Positions 8,009-17,105 are shown, counted from the first letter of the stretch. The stretch is 64,000 nucleotides of DNA from Clostridiaceae bacterium (GCA_902362725.1 CABIXM010000005.1:129818-193817), one strand, 5' to 3'. The notes: generated by a model from the sequence alone, not told the origin. Numbers and translations are program-made.

Positions 8009-9382
8009 ATGAGTTCACATAACCACAAAAGAAGCTCTTTTTCGGGAAAACTGGGCTTCGTGCTTTCTGCTGCAGGCGCTTCCGTAGGCCTGGGCAATAT
8101 CTGGCGCTTTCCGTACCTGGCGGCCAAATATGGCGGCGGTATTTTCCTTCTGGTTTATATCGTTCTGGCCCTGACCTTTGGCTACACTATGATCGTGGCT
8201 GAGACAGCCCTAGGACGTATGACAAAGAAGAGCCCGGTCGGCGCTTACCATTCCTTTGGAAAGTCTAAATGGCTGTCCTTCGGCGGCTGGATCAACGCGA
8301 TTATTCCGGTACTGATTGTGCCCTACTATTCCGTTATCGGCGGCTGGGTTATCAAATATCTGGTAGAATATATCATCGGAAACGGACATACCCTGGCTGC
8401 GGACGGTTATTTCTCCGCCTTCATTTCCAATGGCGTCTCCACAGAGCTTTGCTTCATCGTATTTTCTCTGTGTACCCTGCTGATTATCTACGCAGGCGTC
8501 CGCAATGGAATTGAGCGGGTATCCAAGATTATGATGCCCATTCTGGTGGTGCTGTCTGTGGTTATCGCGGTTTATTCCGTGACCCGGCCCGGGGCTTTGG
8601 CTGGCGTGAAGTATTTCCTGGTACCGAATCCGGAGAATTTTTCCTGGATGACCGTGGTGGCGGCCATGGGGCAGATGTTCTATTCTCTGTCCATCGCCAT
8701 GGGTATTCTGGTGACCTTCGGCTCTTATATGAAGAAAGATGTTTCGATTGAAGAGTCCACGAAAAATGTGGAGATCTTTGATACTGCTATCGCGATTATG
8801 GCCGGCCTGATGATCATTCCGGCAGTATTCGCCTTCTCCGGCGGAGATCCGGATACCCTGCAGGCAGGTCCGGCTCTGATGTTTATCACCATTCCGAAGG
8901 TATTCGACAGCATGGGAATGGGTACTATCGTGGGTATCCTGTTCTTTGTCCTGGTACTGTTCGCCGCTATGACCAGCTCCATCGCCCTGACCGAAAGCGC
9001 GGTGTCCACCTTCGAGGACGAACTGGGCTGGGGCAGAAAGAAAGCAACCGTCATGATCGGCATTATCATGCTTGCCCTCGGAACCCTGTCCTCCTTAGGC
9101 TACGGTCCCCTGGCCGCTGTGGAAATCATCGGTATGCAATTCCTGGATTTCTTTGATTTTCTGACCAACTCTGTGATGATGCCCATCGCGGCAGTCGCTA
9201 CCTGCCTTCTGATTTCCAGAGTCATCGGCGTAAAGGGAATTGAAGAAGAAGTGCTCCACGGGGAACACTCCTTTAAGAGAAAGAAGATTTTCCGCGTCAT
9301 GATCCAGTATCTTGGCCCGGTCTTTGCAGTCATTATCCTGCTCAGCTCCGTGGCAAACGCCTTTGGGTGGATTTCGATGTAA
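8009..9382 (+). CDS. neurotransmitter:sodium symporter family amino-acid transporter
   Basis: This 457-residue membrane protein belongs to the NSS (LeuT/MhsT) family, which couples Na+ influx to amino-acid uptake. The TM1 signature AGASVGLGNIWRFPYLAAKY, with its unwound sodium- and substrate-binding stretch, is at residues about 19-38. The length fits the 11-helix bacterial type that lacks TM12. The start follows AGGGGGAT. Its place after aspA suggests an amino-acid substrate, but the sequence does not identify which one. Nothing recognisable lies in 9383-9478. Confidence 0.92.
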   Translation: MSSHNHKRSSFSGKLGFVLSAAGASVGLGNIWRFPYLAAKYGGGIFLLVYIVLALTFGYTMIVAETALGRMTKKSPVGAYHSFGKSKWLSFGGWINAIIPVLIVPYYSVIGGWVIKYLVEYIIGNGHTLAADGYFSAFISNGVSTELCFIVFSLCTLLIIYAGVRNGIERVSKIMMPILVVLSVVIAVYSVTRPGALAGVKYFLVPNPENFSWMTVVAAMGQMFYSLSIAMGILVTFGSYMKKDVSIEESTKNVEIFDTAIAIMAGLMIIPAVFAFSGGDPDTLQAGPALMFITIPKVFDSMGMGTIVGILFFVLVLFAAMTSSIALTESAVSTFEDELGWGRKKATVMIGIIMLALGTLSSLGYGPLAAVEIIGMQFLDFFDFLTNSVMMPIAAVATCLLISRVIGVKGIEEEVLHGEHSFKRKKIFRVMIQYLGPVFAVIILLSSVANAFGWISM

Positions 9383-9478
9383 GACTTTTACATCATTCTT
9401 GTACGATTTGTTTACAGATAATATATGATCTATTTTATGCTTAATTGCAGCTTTTCTATCTTTTGTAAATAATTGGAT

Positions 9479-9517
9479 AAAAAACAGGACATAGCTTTTG
9501 CCATGTCCCGTTTTTTT
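9479..9517. terminator. terminator between the symporter and malQ
   Basis: AAAACAGGACAT and ATGTCCCGTTTT form a stem that pairs better on the minus strand (a G-U pair replaces an A-C mismatch). It ends in T runs on both sides and serves the leftward malQ operon and probably the symporter. Confidence 0.85.
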
Positions 9518-9530
9518 CATCCGTGCTTTT

Positions 9531-10997
9531 TTATTTTTCCAGCCTTCCGCAGGCTTCCATCTTCTCTCGAAGCTCTGCAGCCAGCTCTGGCGTAAAGCTT
9601 CCCTCCTTCGCCCTCCAGCGCCAGTTTTCGCCTACGGTGGACGGGGTGTTCATGCGGGCTTCGCTTCCCAGTCCCAGGATATCCTGCACCTGTACGATAG
9701 CAAGCTCTGCCCGGCTCTTCCAGATGGCAGTGAGCATAGCCCGGGCTGCCGCCCCATCCTCTGTCTCATGGAGATATTCCCTGGCACAGGCCACATCCTC
9801 CGCCGGAGCTGTTTTCATCCAGCCCAGCGCCGTGTCGTTGTCGTGGGTTCCCACATAGGCCACGCAATGCTCCGGATAATTTTCCGGCAGATAGGCGTTG
9901 CCGCCTCCGTCCCGGCTGTCAAAGGCAAATTCCAGTACCTTCATTCCCGGAAAACCGCTGTCCTTCAGAAGCTGGTGGACCGACTCGGTCAGATACCCCA
10001 GATCCTCCGCAATGATCCGCTGCGGCCCAATCTGTTCCTCCACTGCCCGGAACAGAGCGATTCCCGGTCCCTGCTTCCAACGCCCGCCCCGGGCCGTTGT
10101 GTTTCCATATGGAATCGCATAGTAGGAATCAAAGCCCCGGAAATGATCGATCCGCAGGATATCATAGACCTTGCAGAGATACTGAATCCGTCTGACCCAC
10201 CAGTCATAATCGTTCTTTTCCATATATTCCCAATCGAAGAGGGGATTTCCCCAGAGCTGTCCGTCTGCGGAAAAGCCGTCCGGCGGACAGCCGGCCACTT
10301 CCCTCGGGTTCCGGTTCTCGTCCAACTGGAACAGCTCCGGATGTGCCCACACGTCCACGCTGTCCAGGGACACATAGATGGGCAGATCTCCAATCAGACA
10401 GATTCCCTGCTCATTGGCATAAGTGCGAAGCTCCTCCCACTGCCGGAAGAACAGATACTGAAGCACCTTCCAGAAGCGGATCTCCTCGGCATACCGAAGC
10501 TCGATTTCCTCTGTCGAAAGGGCTTCCCACTCCTGCCAGGACGCTCCTCCATGGGCGTGCTTCATGGCCATGAAACGGGCGTAATCTCCCAGCCAGTAAT
10601 CATTGTTCGCACAGAATTCCGGATAATCCGAAGGAATCCGCGTAAGGAACCGCTCTGCGGCCTTCCGCAGAATCGGGTAACGCTTTTCGTACAGGGCTCC
10701 ATAATTGACCTTCTCCGGCACGCTTTCCCAATCTACCTCTCCATACTCCTGCCATTCCAGAAGTCCGTCTGCCTCAAGCAGCTCCAGATCAATAAAGTAA
10801 GGATTGCCCGCGTAGGTAGAAAAGGACTGGTAGGGAGAATCCCCGTAGCTGGTGGGACAGATGGGAAGCAGCTGCCAGTAGCCCTGGCCCGCCGCCTTCA
10901 GAAAATCAATGAATTCCCGCGCCGGTTTTCCCATGCTGCCGATTCCGTAAGGACTCGGCAGGGAAGAGAGGTGCATCAAAATTCCACTGCTTCTCAC
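9531..10997 (-). CDS. malQ: 4-alpha-glucanotransferase (amylomaltase)
   Basis: MalQ transfers alpha-1,4-glucan segments between maltodextrins and releases glucose in the cytoplasm. The 488-residue GH77 sequence shows the N-terminal MHLSSLPSPYGIG and the three catalytic blocks: RIDHFRGF (nucleophile Asp), IAEDLG (acid/base Glu) and GTHDND (third carboxylate). The start is a GTG at 10997, 7 bases past the preceding stop; the nearby ATG at 11004 is out of frame. AAGGAG lies just inside the end of the previous gene, so translation is probably coupled to the HPr-like gene. It is the last gene of the alpha-glucoside operon. Confidence 0.95.
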   Translation of the reverse strand: MRSSGILMHLSSLPSPYGIGSMGKPAREFIDFLKAAGQGYWQLLPICPTSYGDSPYQSFSTYAGNPYFIDLELLEADGLLEWQEYGEVDWESVPEKVNYGALYEKRYPILRKAAERFLTRIPSDYPEFCANNDYWLGDYARFMAMKHAHGGASWQEWEALSTEEIELRYAEEIRFWKVLQYLFFRQWEELRTYANEQGICLIGDLPIYVSLDSVDVWAHPELFQLDENRNPREVAGCPPDGFSADGQLWGNPLFDWEYMEKNDYDWWVRRIQYLCKVYDILRIDHFRGFDSYYAIPYGNTTARGGRWKQGPGIALFRAVEEQIGPQRIIAEDLGYLTESVHQLLKDSGFPGMKVLEFAFDSRDGGGNAYLPENYPEHCVAYVGTHDNDTALGWMKTAPAEDVACAREYLHETEDGAAARAMLTAIWKSRAELAIVQVQDILGLGSEARMNTPSTVGENWRWRAKEGSFTPELAAELREKMEACGRLEK

Positions 10998-11003
10998 CGG
11001 CCA

Positions 11004-11243
11004 TCACGCTCCTTTTTCCACAAGATAGGGTTTCAGATCCTCCTGAAGCTTTTCATCCCCGTCCGTATAGGCACAGAGATCCAGCGGGTGGGTCAAATCC
11101 AGGGAAAAGATACCCATAATGGATTTGGCGTCAATGGTATAGCGTCCCGACACCAGATCGAAATCATAGGGATAGCGGGTAATGGTATTTACAAAGTTTT
11201 TTATTTTTTCAATGCTGTTCAATAAAACGGTATATTTCGTCAT
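11004..11243 (-). CDS. HPr-like protein lacking the PTS histidine
   Basis: The 79-residue protein aligns end to end with HPr without gaps. The regulatory-serine block KSIMGIFSLDL (Ser41) corresponds to Ser46 of HPr. The position equivalent to the phosphocarrier His15 is Ser10, and the usual HARPA motif is missing. It therefore cannot pass phosphate along the PTS but could still be phosphorylated by HPr kinase, the pattern known from Crh in Bacillus. It sits between the MsmX-type ATPase and malQ, behind GGAGG, so a catabolite-control role specific to this operon is plausible (inference). Confidence 0.7.
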   Translation of the reverse strand: MTKYTVLLNSIEKIKNFVNTITRYPYDFDLVSGRYTIDAKSIMGIFSLDLTHPLDLCAYTDGDEKLQEDLKPYLVEKGA

Positions 11244-11278
11244 CGTGATTTTTCCTCCTGACTGCCCGATTTTTAATC

Positions 11279-12376
11279 CTAATGACAGATGATGGCTTCC
11301 GTCTCCGCGTCAAAGACATGAATTTTGTTCACATCCAGAGCCAGCTTTGCCACATCCTCTGCGCGGATTCCGGTGCGGGACGGCACTCTGGCCACCAGCT
11401 TCTGTCCGAAGCAGGTCAGATACAGATAAATCTCAGAGCCCATCATTTCCGCCAGATCTACCTTCGCCTCAATATTGGAAGCGTCGGAGATAGCCAGGAA
11501 GGACTCTTCCGCGTGAATGTCCTCCGGGCGGATGCCCATGATAACCTCTTTGCCCACATAAGCCTGGAGCTCCGGCTTGTTCACCGGAATCCGGTAATCG
11601 CCAAATACCAGTACGGTTCCGGCAGCATCCTTCTCCACCTTCACGTTTACAAAATTCATCTGGGGAGAACCGATAAAGCCTGCCACAAACTTGTTGCAGG
11701 GATAATTATACAGGTTCTGGGGCGTATCTACCTGCTGGATAATACCGTCCTTCATGACTACGATACGGTCGCCCATGGTCATCGCCTCAGTCTGGTCATG
11801 GGTTACATATACGAAGGTAGTCTGCAGACGCTTATGTAATGCGGCGATCTGGCTTCTCATCTCGGTACGGAGCTTGGCGTCCAGGTTGGACAGGGGCTCG
11901 TCAAGCAGAAATACCGCAGGGTTCCGCACCATGGCGCGGCCCAGTGCCACACGCTGTCTCTGTCCGCCGGACAGCGCCTTGGGCTTCCGGTCCAGATACT
12001 CCGTCAGACCCAGAATCTCGGCTGCCTCACGTACCTTTTTGTCAATCTCGTCCTTGGGCGTGCCATGAAGCTCCAGGGCAAAGGACATATTTTTGTATAC
12101 CGTCATATGGGGATACAGGGCATAGCTCTGGAATACCATCGCGATATCCCGATCCTTGGGCGCCACATCGTTCACTCTTCTGTCGCCGATGTACAGGTCG
12201 CCTGAACTAATCTCCTCCAGACCCGCAATCATGCGGAGGGTCGTGGACTTTCCGCAGCCGGACGGACCGACTAGCACGATAAATTCCTTGTCGTGAATTT
12301 CCAGATTCAAATCCGGAATCACTGTATTTTTATTGTCATAGGTTTTCACCACATGCTTAAATGTAATATCTGCCAT
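11279..12376 (-). CDS. sugar ABC transporter ATP-binding protein (MsmX/UgpC type)
   Basis: This 365-residue ATPase powers import by the two permeases upstream in the operon. It shows Walker A GPSGCGKST (38-46), the Q-loop VFQSYALYPHMT, signature LSGGQRQRVALGRA, Walker B VFLLDEPLSNLD, the H-loop THDQTEA and a C-terminal TOBE-type regulatory domain from about residue 235. In Gram-positive bacteria such ATPases are often shared by several sugar importers, so it may serve others too. It lies 88 bases downstream of the LacI gene and 35 bases upstream of the HPr-like gene. Confidence 0.93.
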   Translation of the reverse strand: MADITFKHVVKTYDNKNTVIPDLNLEIHDKEFIVLVGPSGCGKSTTLRMIAGLEEISSGDLYIGDRRVNDVAPKDRDIAMVFQSYALYPHMTVYKNMSFALELHGTPKDEIDKKVREAAEILGLTEYLDRKPKALSGGQRQRVALGRAMVRNPAVFLLDEPLSNLDAKLRTEMRSQIAALHKRLQTTFVYVTHDQTEAMTMGDRIVVMKDGIIQQVDTPQNLYNYPCNKFVAGFIGSPQMNFVNVKVEKDAAGTVLVFGDYRIPVNKPELQAYVGKEVIMGIRPEDIHAEESFLAISDASNIEAKVDLAEMMGSEIYLYLTCFGQKLVARVPSRTGIRAEDVAKLALDVNKIHVFDAETEAIICH

Positions 12377-12464
12377 TTTTCTTCCTCCTTACCGTGTCCG
12401 CCCAGAGCGTACACCGTAATTATTCCATATCTTCACCGTTACCCATCTTATCTTCTGTTCTGTC

Positions 12465-13475
12465 TTAGCGGGCGATTTTCGCCGCGCTCTCTCCCTCCAC
12501 GATATCGAAGGGAAGAAGCTCATGCACCGCCGGACGCTCTCCCGCAATATCCGAGAGCAGAATTTCCAGGCTCCGGTCGGCTATCCTTTCTCGGGCCTGG
12601 CGCACCGTAGTGAGCCGCGGAGAAAGATAATTTCCCAATTCAATTCCGTCAAAGCCCATCACGGAAACGTCCTCCGGTACCCGAAGTCCCCGGTCCCGGA
12701 TAGCGCGGATGGCGCCCACTGCCAGTACATCTGCCATGGCAAATACCGCCGTCAGATCCGGCATTTGCTCAAACAGCTGCTCCATGGCGTGATAGCCCTC
12801 CTCCATGGAAAAGAACGCCGACCGGTATTGCCGACCGGGCTCCAGCTTTATACCCTGCTCCGCGAAGGCCTTTTCGCAGCCCTTGTACCGGGTATGGGCC
12901 GCATGGGACTTTTCCATATAGCCGCCCAGGATACCGATGTTCCGGTGACCCAGCTTCAAAAGATGCGTTACCGCTGCCTGCGCTCCTGCCTCGTCGTCTG
13001 TACTGACACTGGAGAGATTGTCAAAGCCCAGCTCCGCCGCCGAATTGGTAACCAGCACGCAGGGAATCTCCAGCCGGTCAAACCGCTCTTTGAAGAACTC
13101 CAGATCGCTTCCCAGAAAAAGAATCCCCAAGGGATGCCGCTCCAGGCACACCCTTTCGGCCCGCTCCACCTCATTTTCCTCCTCACCGATATAGTAGATG
13201 AAGGGAGCATACTTTTTCTCGCTCATAAGCCGCTGCAGCCGCTCCACGATGGAAGCGAACAGCATATTCTGGGAACCCTTTACGATAATCGCGATTCCGC
13301 TGCTGGCCTGCTGCTTCAGGTGCTTGGCGTTGCTGTTTAGTTTGAAATGGTGCTTTTCCACCACCGCCATAATGGTTTTTCGCGCTTTTTCCGATACGTC
13401 CGGATGATTATTGAGCACACGAGACACCGTGCCCACCGCGTATCCGGACTCCTTCGCAATGTCTTTGATTGTCAT
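12465..13475 (-). CDS. LacI-family regulator of the alpha-glucoside operon
   Basis: The 336-residue repressor-type protein has the LacI helix-turn-helix and hinge at residues 1-60 (TIKDIAKESGYAVGTVSRVL) and a sugar-binding periplasmic-like domain after it. It begins only 8 bases after the second permease gene, so it is made from the operon that it presumably controls. The likely operators are the tandem GGAAACGTTTCC-type sites at 16661-16688. Maltose or a related glucoside is the expected effector, judged from malQ (inference). Confidence 0.92.
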   Translation of the reverse strand: MTIKDIAKESGYAVGTVSRVLNNHPDVSEKARKTIMAVVEKHHFKLNSNAKHLKQQASSGIAIIVKGSQNMLFASIVERLQRLMSEKKYAPFIYYIGEEENEVERAERVCLERHPLGILFLGSDLEFFKERFDRLEIPCVLVTNSAAELGFDNLSSVSTDDEAGAQAAVTHLLKLGHRNIGILGGYMEKSHAAHTRYKGCEKAFAEQGIKLEPGRQYRSAFFSMEEGYHAMEQLFEQMPDLTAVFAMADVLAVGAIRAIRDRGLRVPEDVSVMGFDGIELGNYLSPRLTTVRQARERIADRSLEILLSDIAGERPAVHELLPFDIVEGESAAKIAR

Positions 13476-13483
13476 CTGTATGT

Positions 13484-14326
13484 TTATCCCTTAACTGCTC
13501 CCGCAGCCACTCCTTTGATAATGTGTTTCTGGCCCAGCAGATATACGGTAACAATGGGAATTACGGTTAACATAATACTTGCCATCATAGGACCCATCTC
13601 TACTTTACCATAACTTCCGCGGAAATACTGAATCAACATGGGAATGGTCTTATAATTCTTAATATCCAGTACCAGGGTCGGCAGAAGGTAGTCGTTCCAT
13701 ACCCACATGGCCTCCAGGATTCCTACGGATACCAGGGTCGGCTTCAGCATGGGAAGCACAATCAGGAAGAAGGTCTGCAGCGGATTGCAGCCGTCAATCA
13801 TGGACGCTTCCTCCACCTCCAGGGGAATGGATTTCATAAAGCCCGCGAACATGAAAACTGCCAGGCCCGCGCCGAAGCCCAGGTAGATAATCCAGATATT
13901 CCAGGGCTTGTTAAGGTTTAAGGAATCCGCTGTCTGGGACAGGGTAAACATCACCATCTGGAAGGGTACTACCATGGAAAATACAAACAGGTAATACAGA
14001 ATCTTTGACAGCTTTCCCTTTACCCGGGTGATGTACCAGGCGCACATGGAGCAGCAGATAAGAATCGCCGCCACAGAGGTGATGGTAATCAGAAGGCTGT
14101 AGCCTAAGCTCTGTAAAAAGCCTTTGGAGGCAATCGCGTTGGCGTAGTTCGCCAGGCCTGCGAAGGTGTCCGCCGTCGGCAGGGTGAACGCGCCGGCGGT
14201 GGTAATCGCCGTCTCCCTCTTTACAGAGTTAAAGAGAATCATGACGATCGGATAGACGTACAACAGTGCCAGAATGCTCAGAAACACTACCATGACGGTA
14301 TCCTGTATCTGTTTTTTCTTTCTCAT
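13484..14326 (-). CDS. sugar ABC transporter permease (MalG type)
   Basis: A 280-residue inner-membrane permease with about six membrane helices. The cytoplasmic EAA loop, which docks on the ATPase, reads EEASMIDGCNPLQTFFLIVLP. It forms the pore with the MalF-type partner encoded one base upstream. The short N-terminus with a single first helix is typical of the MalG class. Substrate is probably a maltodextrin or alpha-glucoside, from the operon content. Confidence 0.93.
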   Translation of the reverse strand: MRKKKQIQDTVMVVFLSILALLYVYPIVMILFNSVKRETAITTAGAFTLPTADTFAGLANYANAIASKGFLQSLGYSLLITITSVAAILICCSMCAWYITRVKGKLSKILYYLFVFSMVVPFQMVMFTLSQTADSLNLNKPWNIWIIYLGFGAGLAVFMFAGFMKSIPLEVEEASMIDGCNPLQTFFLIVLPMLKPTLVSVGILEAMWVWNDYLLPTLVLDIKNYKTIPMLIQYFRGSYGKVEMGPMMASIMLTVIPIVTVYLLGQKHIIKGVAAGAVKG

Positions 14327-14327
14327 C

Positions 14328-15179
14328 TTACTGCTGCACCTCCCTCTTACGTGTAGCCCGCAGCTGGAGCACGGAAATTACGATAACCAGCAGGCAGAAC
14401 AGTACGGCCTTGGCCTGGCCGAGGCCCTTCCACTGGGCGCCTGCCCTTGCGTAGAAGGTCTGATAGATGTTCAGTGCCAGCATCTCTGTCATATGGTTCG
14501 GATCTCCTCCGGTCAGTGCCAGGTTCTGGTCAAAGAGCTTGAAGGAGTTGGTCAGCGTCAGGAATACACAGATGGTAATGGACGGCATAACCATAGGAAG
14601 CTTCACCTTCCATAAAGTCTGCCAGGGCGTCGCTCCGTCGATCTGGGCTGCCTCCAGCAGGTCATCGGAAACATTCTGCAGTCCCGCGATATAGATGATC
14701 ATCATGTAACCAATCTGCTGCCAGCACATGAGAATAATCAGTCCCCAGTAGCCTGCGGAGCTGTTCAATGCCAAAAGCGGCTGTCCCACGATGGAGAGCA
14801 CGCAGTTGATCAGAATCTGCCAGATATATCCCAGCACGATACCGCCGATCAGGTTCGGCATAAAGAAGATCGTACGGAAAATATTGGTACCCTTAAGCTT
14901 CCGTGTCAGAAGCAGCGCCAGTGCAAAGGCAATGACGTTAATCAGCACAATAGAGGCCACCGCGAAGAGCACGGTAAACTTAAAGGAGCTTAAAAATGTA
15001 AGGTCGGAAAAGATTTTTTTATAATTTCCAAAACCTGTGAATTTCGCGTTTTTTACTGTCGTAAACTGGCAGAAGGACAGATACAGTCCCTCAAAGAAGG
15101 GAATGATAAATCCAATCGTAAAAGCCAGAAGCGTGGGCAGTACAAAAAGGGGCGACCAGCGTTTGATCGCTTTTTCCAT
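14328..15179 (-). CDS. sugar ABC transporter permease (MalF/UgpA type)
   Basis: This 283-residue permease has the EAA motif EAAQIDGATPWQTLWKVKLP near residue 190 and about six helices. It lacks the large periplasmic loop of E. coli MalF, as Gram-positive CUT1 permeases usually do. The stop is one base from the next permease gene. A hairpin between it and the binding-protein gene may lower its expression relative to the binding protein. Confidence 0.93.
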   Translation of the reverse strand: MEKAIKRWSPLFVLPTLLAFTIGFIIPFFEGLYLSFCQFTTVKNAKFTGFGNYKKIFSDLTFLSSFKFTVLFAVASIVLINVIAFALALLLTRKLKGTNIFRTIFFMPNLIGGIVLGYIWQILINCVLSIVGQPLLALNSSAGYWGLIILMCWQQIGYMMIIYIAGLQNVSDDLLEAAQIDGATPWQTLWKVKLPMVMPSITICVFLTLTNSFKLFDQNLALTGGDPNHMTEMLALNIYQTFYARAGAQWKGLGQAKAVLFCLLVIVISVLQLRATRKREVQQ

Positions 15180-15212
15180 GATTCTGCACTCCTTTCTGAG
15201 TTAAAATTGAGT

Positions 15213-15249
15213 AGAAAAGGGGCAGGCAAGTATAAACTGCCCGCCCCTT
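15213..15249 (-). terminator. partial terminator inside the sugar operon
   Basis: AAGGGGCGGGCA and TGCCTGCCCCTT pair on the minus strand and end in TTTTC, between the binding-protein and permease genes. Leaky hairpins at this place are common and give more binding protein than permease. Confidence 0.7.
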
Positions 15250-15266
15250 AAAATAGTCTCTTTCTT

Positions 15267-16613
15267 TTACTGGCCGTTCGCCATCTGGTACTCGGTTGCC
15301 CATCCGTCAACGAATGCGGATACAACGCCTGCCCAGTTTGCGTCGGTCTGGTCTGCTGCGTATGCGGTCAGAGCCTGGCCTACGCCGTTCTTCCACTCCT
15401 CAGAGGGCATGGTGGTGAAGTTCCAGGATACCGGAGTCTTGCCTTCTGCAGTGTACTCTGCGTCCTGCTTTACAAACAGGTTCTTGGATTCCTGCGCGCC
15501 CTTGAACGGAATAACGAAGCCCATATCCTCAGCCATGGTCTTGGTTCCCAGCTCAGAGGTTACACACCAGTTCATGAAGTCCAGAGTTGCCTTAATATCT
15601 GCCTCGTCTGCCTGGTTGTTCACACACCAGTAGTTCTCTGTACCGGTGCAGAGACCCTGATTTGCCTCGTCGCCAGCGCCGATATAAATCGGAATCATAG
15701 CCAGGTCGTCATCGGTATAACCGCCGTCGCCTGTCAGGTTCGCGTACTCCCAGGAACCATTCTGGAAGAAGACTGCGTCGCCTGCCAGGAACTCGTTTCT
15801 GGAGTCGTCGCCGGTCTTAGCGGAAAGCTCCTTCGGATCGCAGGTGCTGTTATTGATGTACAGATCCCACATATCGCGGTAGTTGTCCAGATAGGTTCCC
15901 TTGATGGCGTCTGTGCTGCTGATACCATCGGTCTGATACTCAAAGTAAATCGGCAGGTTTGCCAGATGGGTCTTGAATCTCCAGTCAGAGGAGCCGTCCA
16001 TACCTGCGGAGGTAAATGCCGCAAAGCCAAGCTCAGAGGAGCGTGCTGTGATATCCTCGGCTACCTTTTTCAGATCCGCGAAGGACTGGATATCGTCGAT
16101 AGTGTAGCCTGCCTTCTCCAGCAGTGTCTTATTTACAATCAGTCCGTAGGACTCGATTACATATGCGATGCCGTATACGGTGTCGTCTTCCTTCAGCGCG
16201 TAGTTATCGCTGGTCAGCTGTCCGTAGATATCGGATCCTGCCAGGTCATAGCAGTAATCCTTCCAGTTCGCCAGACCCACCGGTCCGTTTACCTGGAACA
16301 GGGTCGGAGCGCCGCTCTTGCCCATCTCACTCATCAGAGTGGTCTCATAGTTACCGGATGCTGCCGTTACAACGGTTACCGGTACGCCGGTCTCGTCGGT
16401 ATAAGCCTTTGCCAGGTCCTGCCACTGCTGATCCTGCTCCGGTTTGAAGTTCAGATAGTATACAGAGCCTTCTGCTCCGCTTGCTTCTGTGGTATCTGCC
16501 TTCGTGTCTGTAGATGTAGAGGTGTCTCCTCCGTTGGAAGATCCGCCGCAGCCTGCCAGCATGGAAACTGCCAGAGCGCCGCTCAGTGTCAGGGCTAAGA
16601 GTTTCTTGTTCAT
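15267..16613 (-). CDS. sugar ABC transporter substrate-binding lipoprotein
   Basis: This 448-residue extracellular lipoprotein captures sugar for the permeases. The signal peptide ends in the lipobox LAGC, so Cys22 would be lipidated; a Ser/Thr/Gly-rich linker follows to about residue 45. The body is of the family 1 (MalE-like) type. It is the first gene of the operon, with tandem operators and a promoter just upstream, and GGAGG before the start. Confidence 0.93.
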   Translation of the reverse strand: MNKKLLALTLSGALAVSMLAGCGGSSNGGDTSTSTDTKADTTEASGAEGSVYYLNFKPEQDQQWQDLAKAYTDETGVPVTVVTAASGNYETTLMSEMGKSGAPTLFQVNGPVGLANWKDYCYDLAGSDIYGQLTSDNYALKEDDTVYGIAYVIESYGLIVNKTLLEKAGYTIDDIQSFADLKKVAEDITARSSELGFAAFTSAGMDGSSDWRFKTHLANLPIYFEYQTDGISSTDAIKGTYLDNYRDMWDLYINNSTCDPKELSAKTGDDSRNEFLAGDAVFFQNGSWEYANLTGDGGYTDDDLAMIPIYIGAGDEANQGLCTGTENYWCVNNQADEADIKATLDFMNWCVTSELGTKTMAEDMGFVIPFKGAQESKNLFVKQDAEYTAEGKTPVSWNFTTMPSEEWKNGVGQALTAYAADQTDANWAGVVSAFVDGWATEYQMANGQ

Positions 16614-16660
16614 AATGATTTCCTCCCGTTCATGGTGGAATTCCTTGTTGGAATCCGTTT

Positions 16661-16688
16661 TGGAAACGTTTCATTGGAAACGTTTCCA
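16661..16688 (-). promoter_or_regulatory. tandem LacI/CcpA-type operators
   Basis: Two 14-base sites abut exactly. TGGAAACGTTTCAT is at 16661-16674 and the perfect palindrome TGGAAACGTTTCCA at 16675-16688. They match the central-CG consensus of LacI-family operators and cre sites, and lie just downstream of the -10 box, a place suited to blocking transcription. Either the operon's own LacI protein or CcpA could bind. Confidence 0.8.
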
Positions 16689-16702
16689 GTTCTTATGCTT
16701 CT

Positions 16703-16731
16703 ATCATAGTCTCTTTCACGAAAAAAAGCAA
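16703..16731 (-). promoter_or_regulatory. promoter of the alpha-glucoside operon
   Basis: On the minus strand TTGCTT (16726-16731) and TATGAT (16703-16708) are 17 bases apart. The -35 box is inside the T-rich end of the upstream terminator. Confidence 0.7.
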
Positions 16732-16760
16732 GAAGTTTTTTCTACTCCCTGCTTTTTTCG
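16719..16760 (-). terminator. terminator of the zinc-ribbon gene, overlapping a promoter
   Basis: CGAAAAAAGCA (minus strand, 16750-16760) pairs with TGCTTTTTTTCG (16719-16730). The 3' arm supplies both the T run and the -35 hexamer of the next promoter. Confidence 0.65.
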
Positions 16761-16804
16761 TCAGTTTTACAGATTATTAAGCTTGCTTTTTGTGCAATTT
16801 TTCA

Positions 16805-17074
16805 CTAGATCCACTCGCAATCACCGCCGGTGACTGCCAGGCTTAAGAGTCCGTCCATTTTTTCGATCTCTTCCTCGCCCTCCAGCTTCTCGATGAGCTC
16901 CGCCGTATCCATCACATCCTCCATGGATTCATCCGGCCCGATCTCATAGTCGATATCCATCGCGCAGTCCGGGCATGGAATCCGCTGCATGGTCTGCAGG
17001 GATAAAAAGCGGTTGCCGCATTTTTTACATTCATAGAAGCCGCATTCTTTGGTTCCTTCGGGTACGTAGTACAT
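16805..17074 (-). CDS. small zinc-ribbon protein of unknown function
   Basis: This 89-residue protein has CxxC pairs at C16/C19 and C34/C37, plus C11, in the first 40 residues, a zinc-ribbon layout. The remainder is strongly acidic (about 15 Asp/Glu between residues 42 and 72). I recognise no named family. It has its own promoter (17106-17134) and terminator and lies between spoVT and the sugar operon. A nucleic-acid- or protein-binding accessory role is possible but not shown. Confidence 0.75.
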   Translation of the reverse strand: MYYVPEGTKECGFYECKKCGNRFLSLQTMQRIPCPDCAMDIDYEIGPDESMEDVMDTAELIEKLEGEEEIEKMDGLLSLAVTGGDCEWI

Positions 17075-17105
17075 ACTTTATGCCTCCCAGTCTCTGATGT
17101 TTCAT

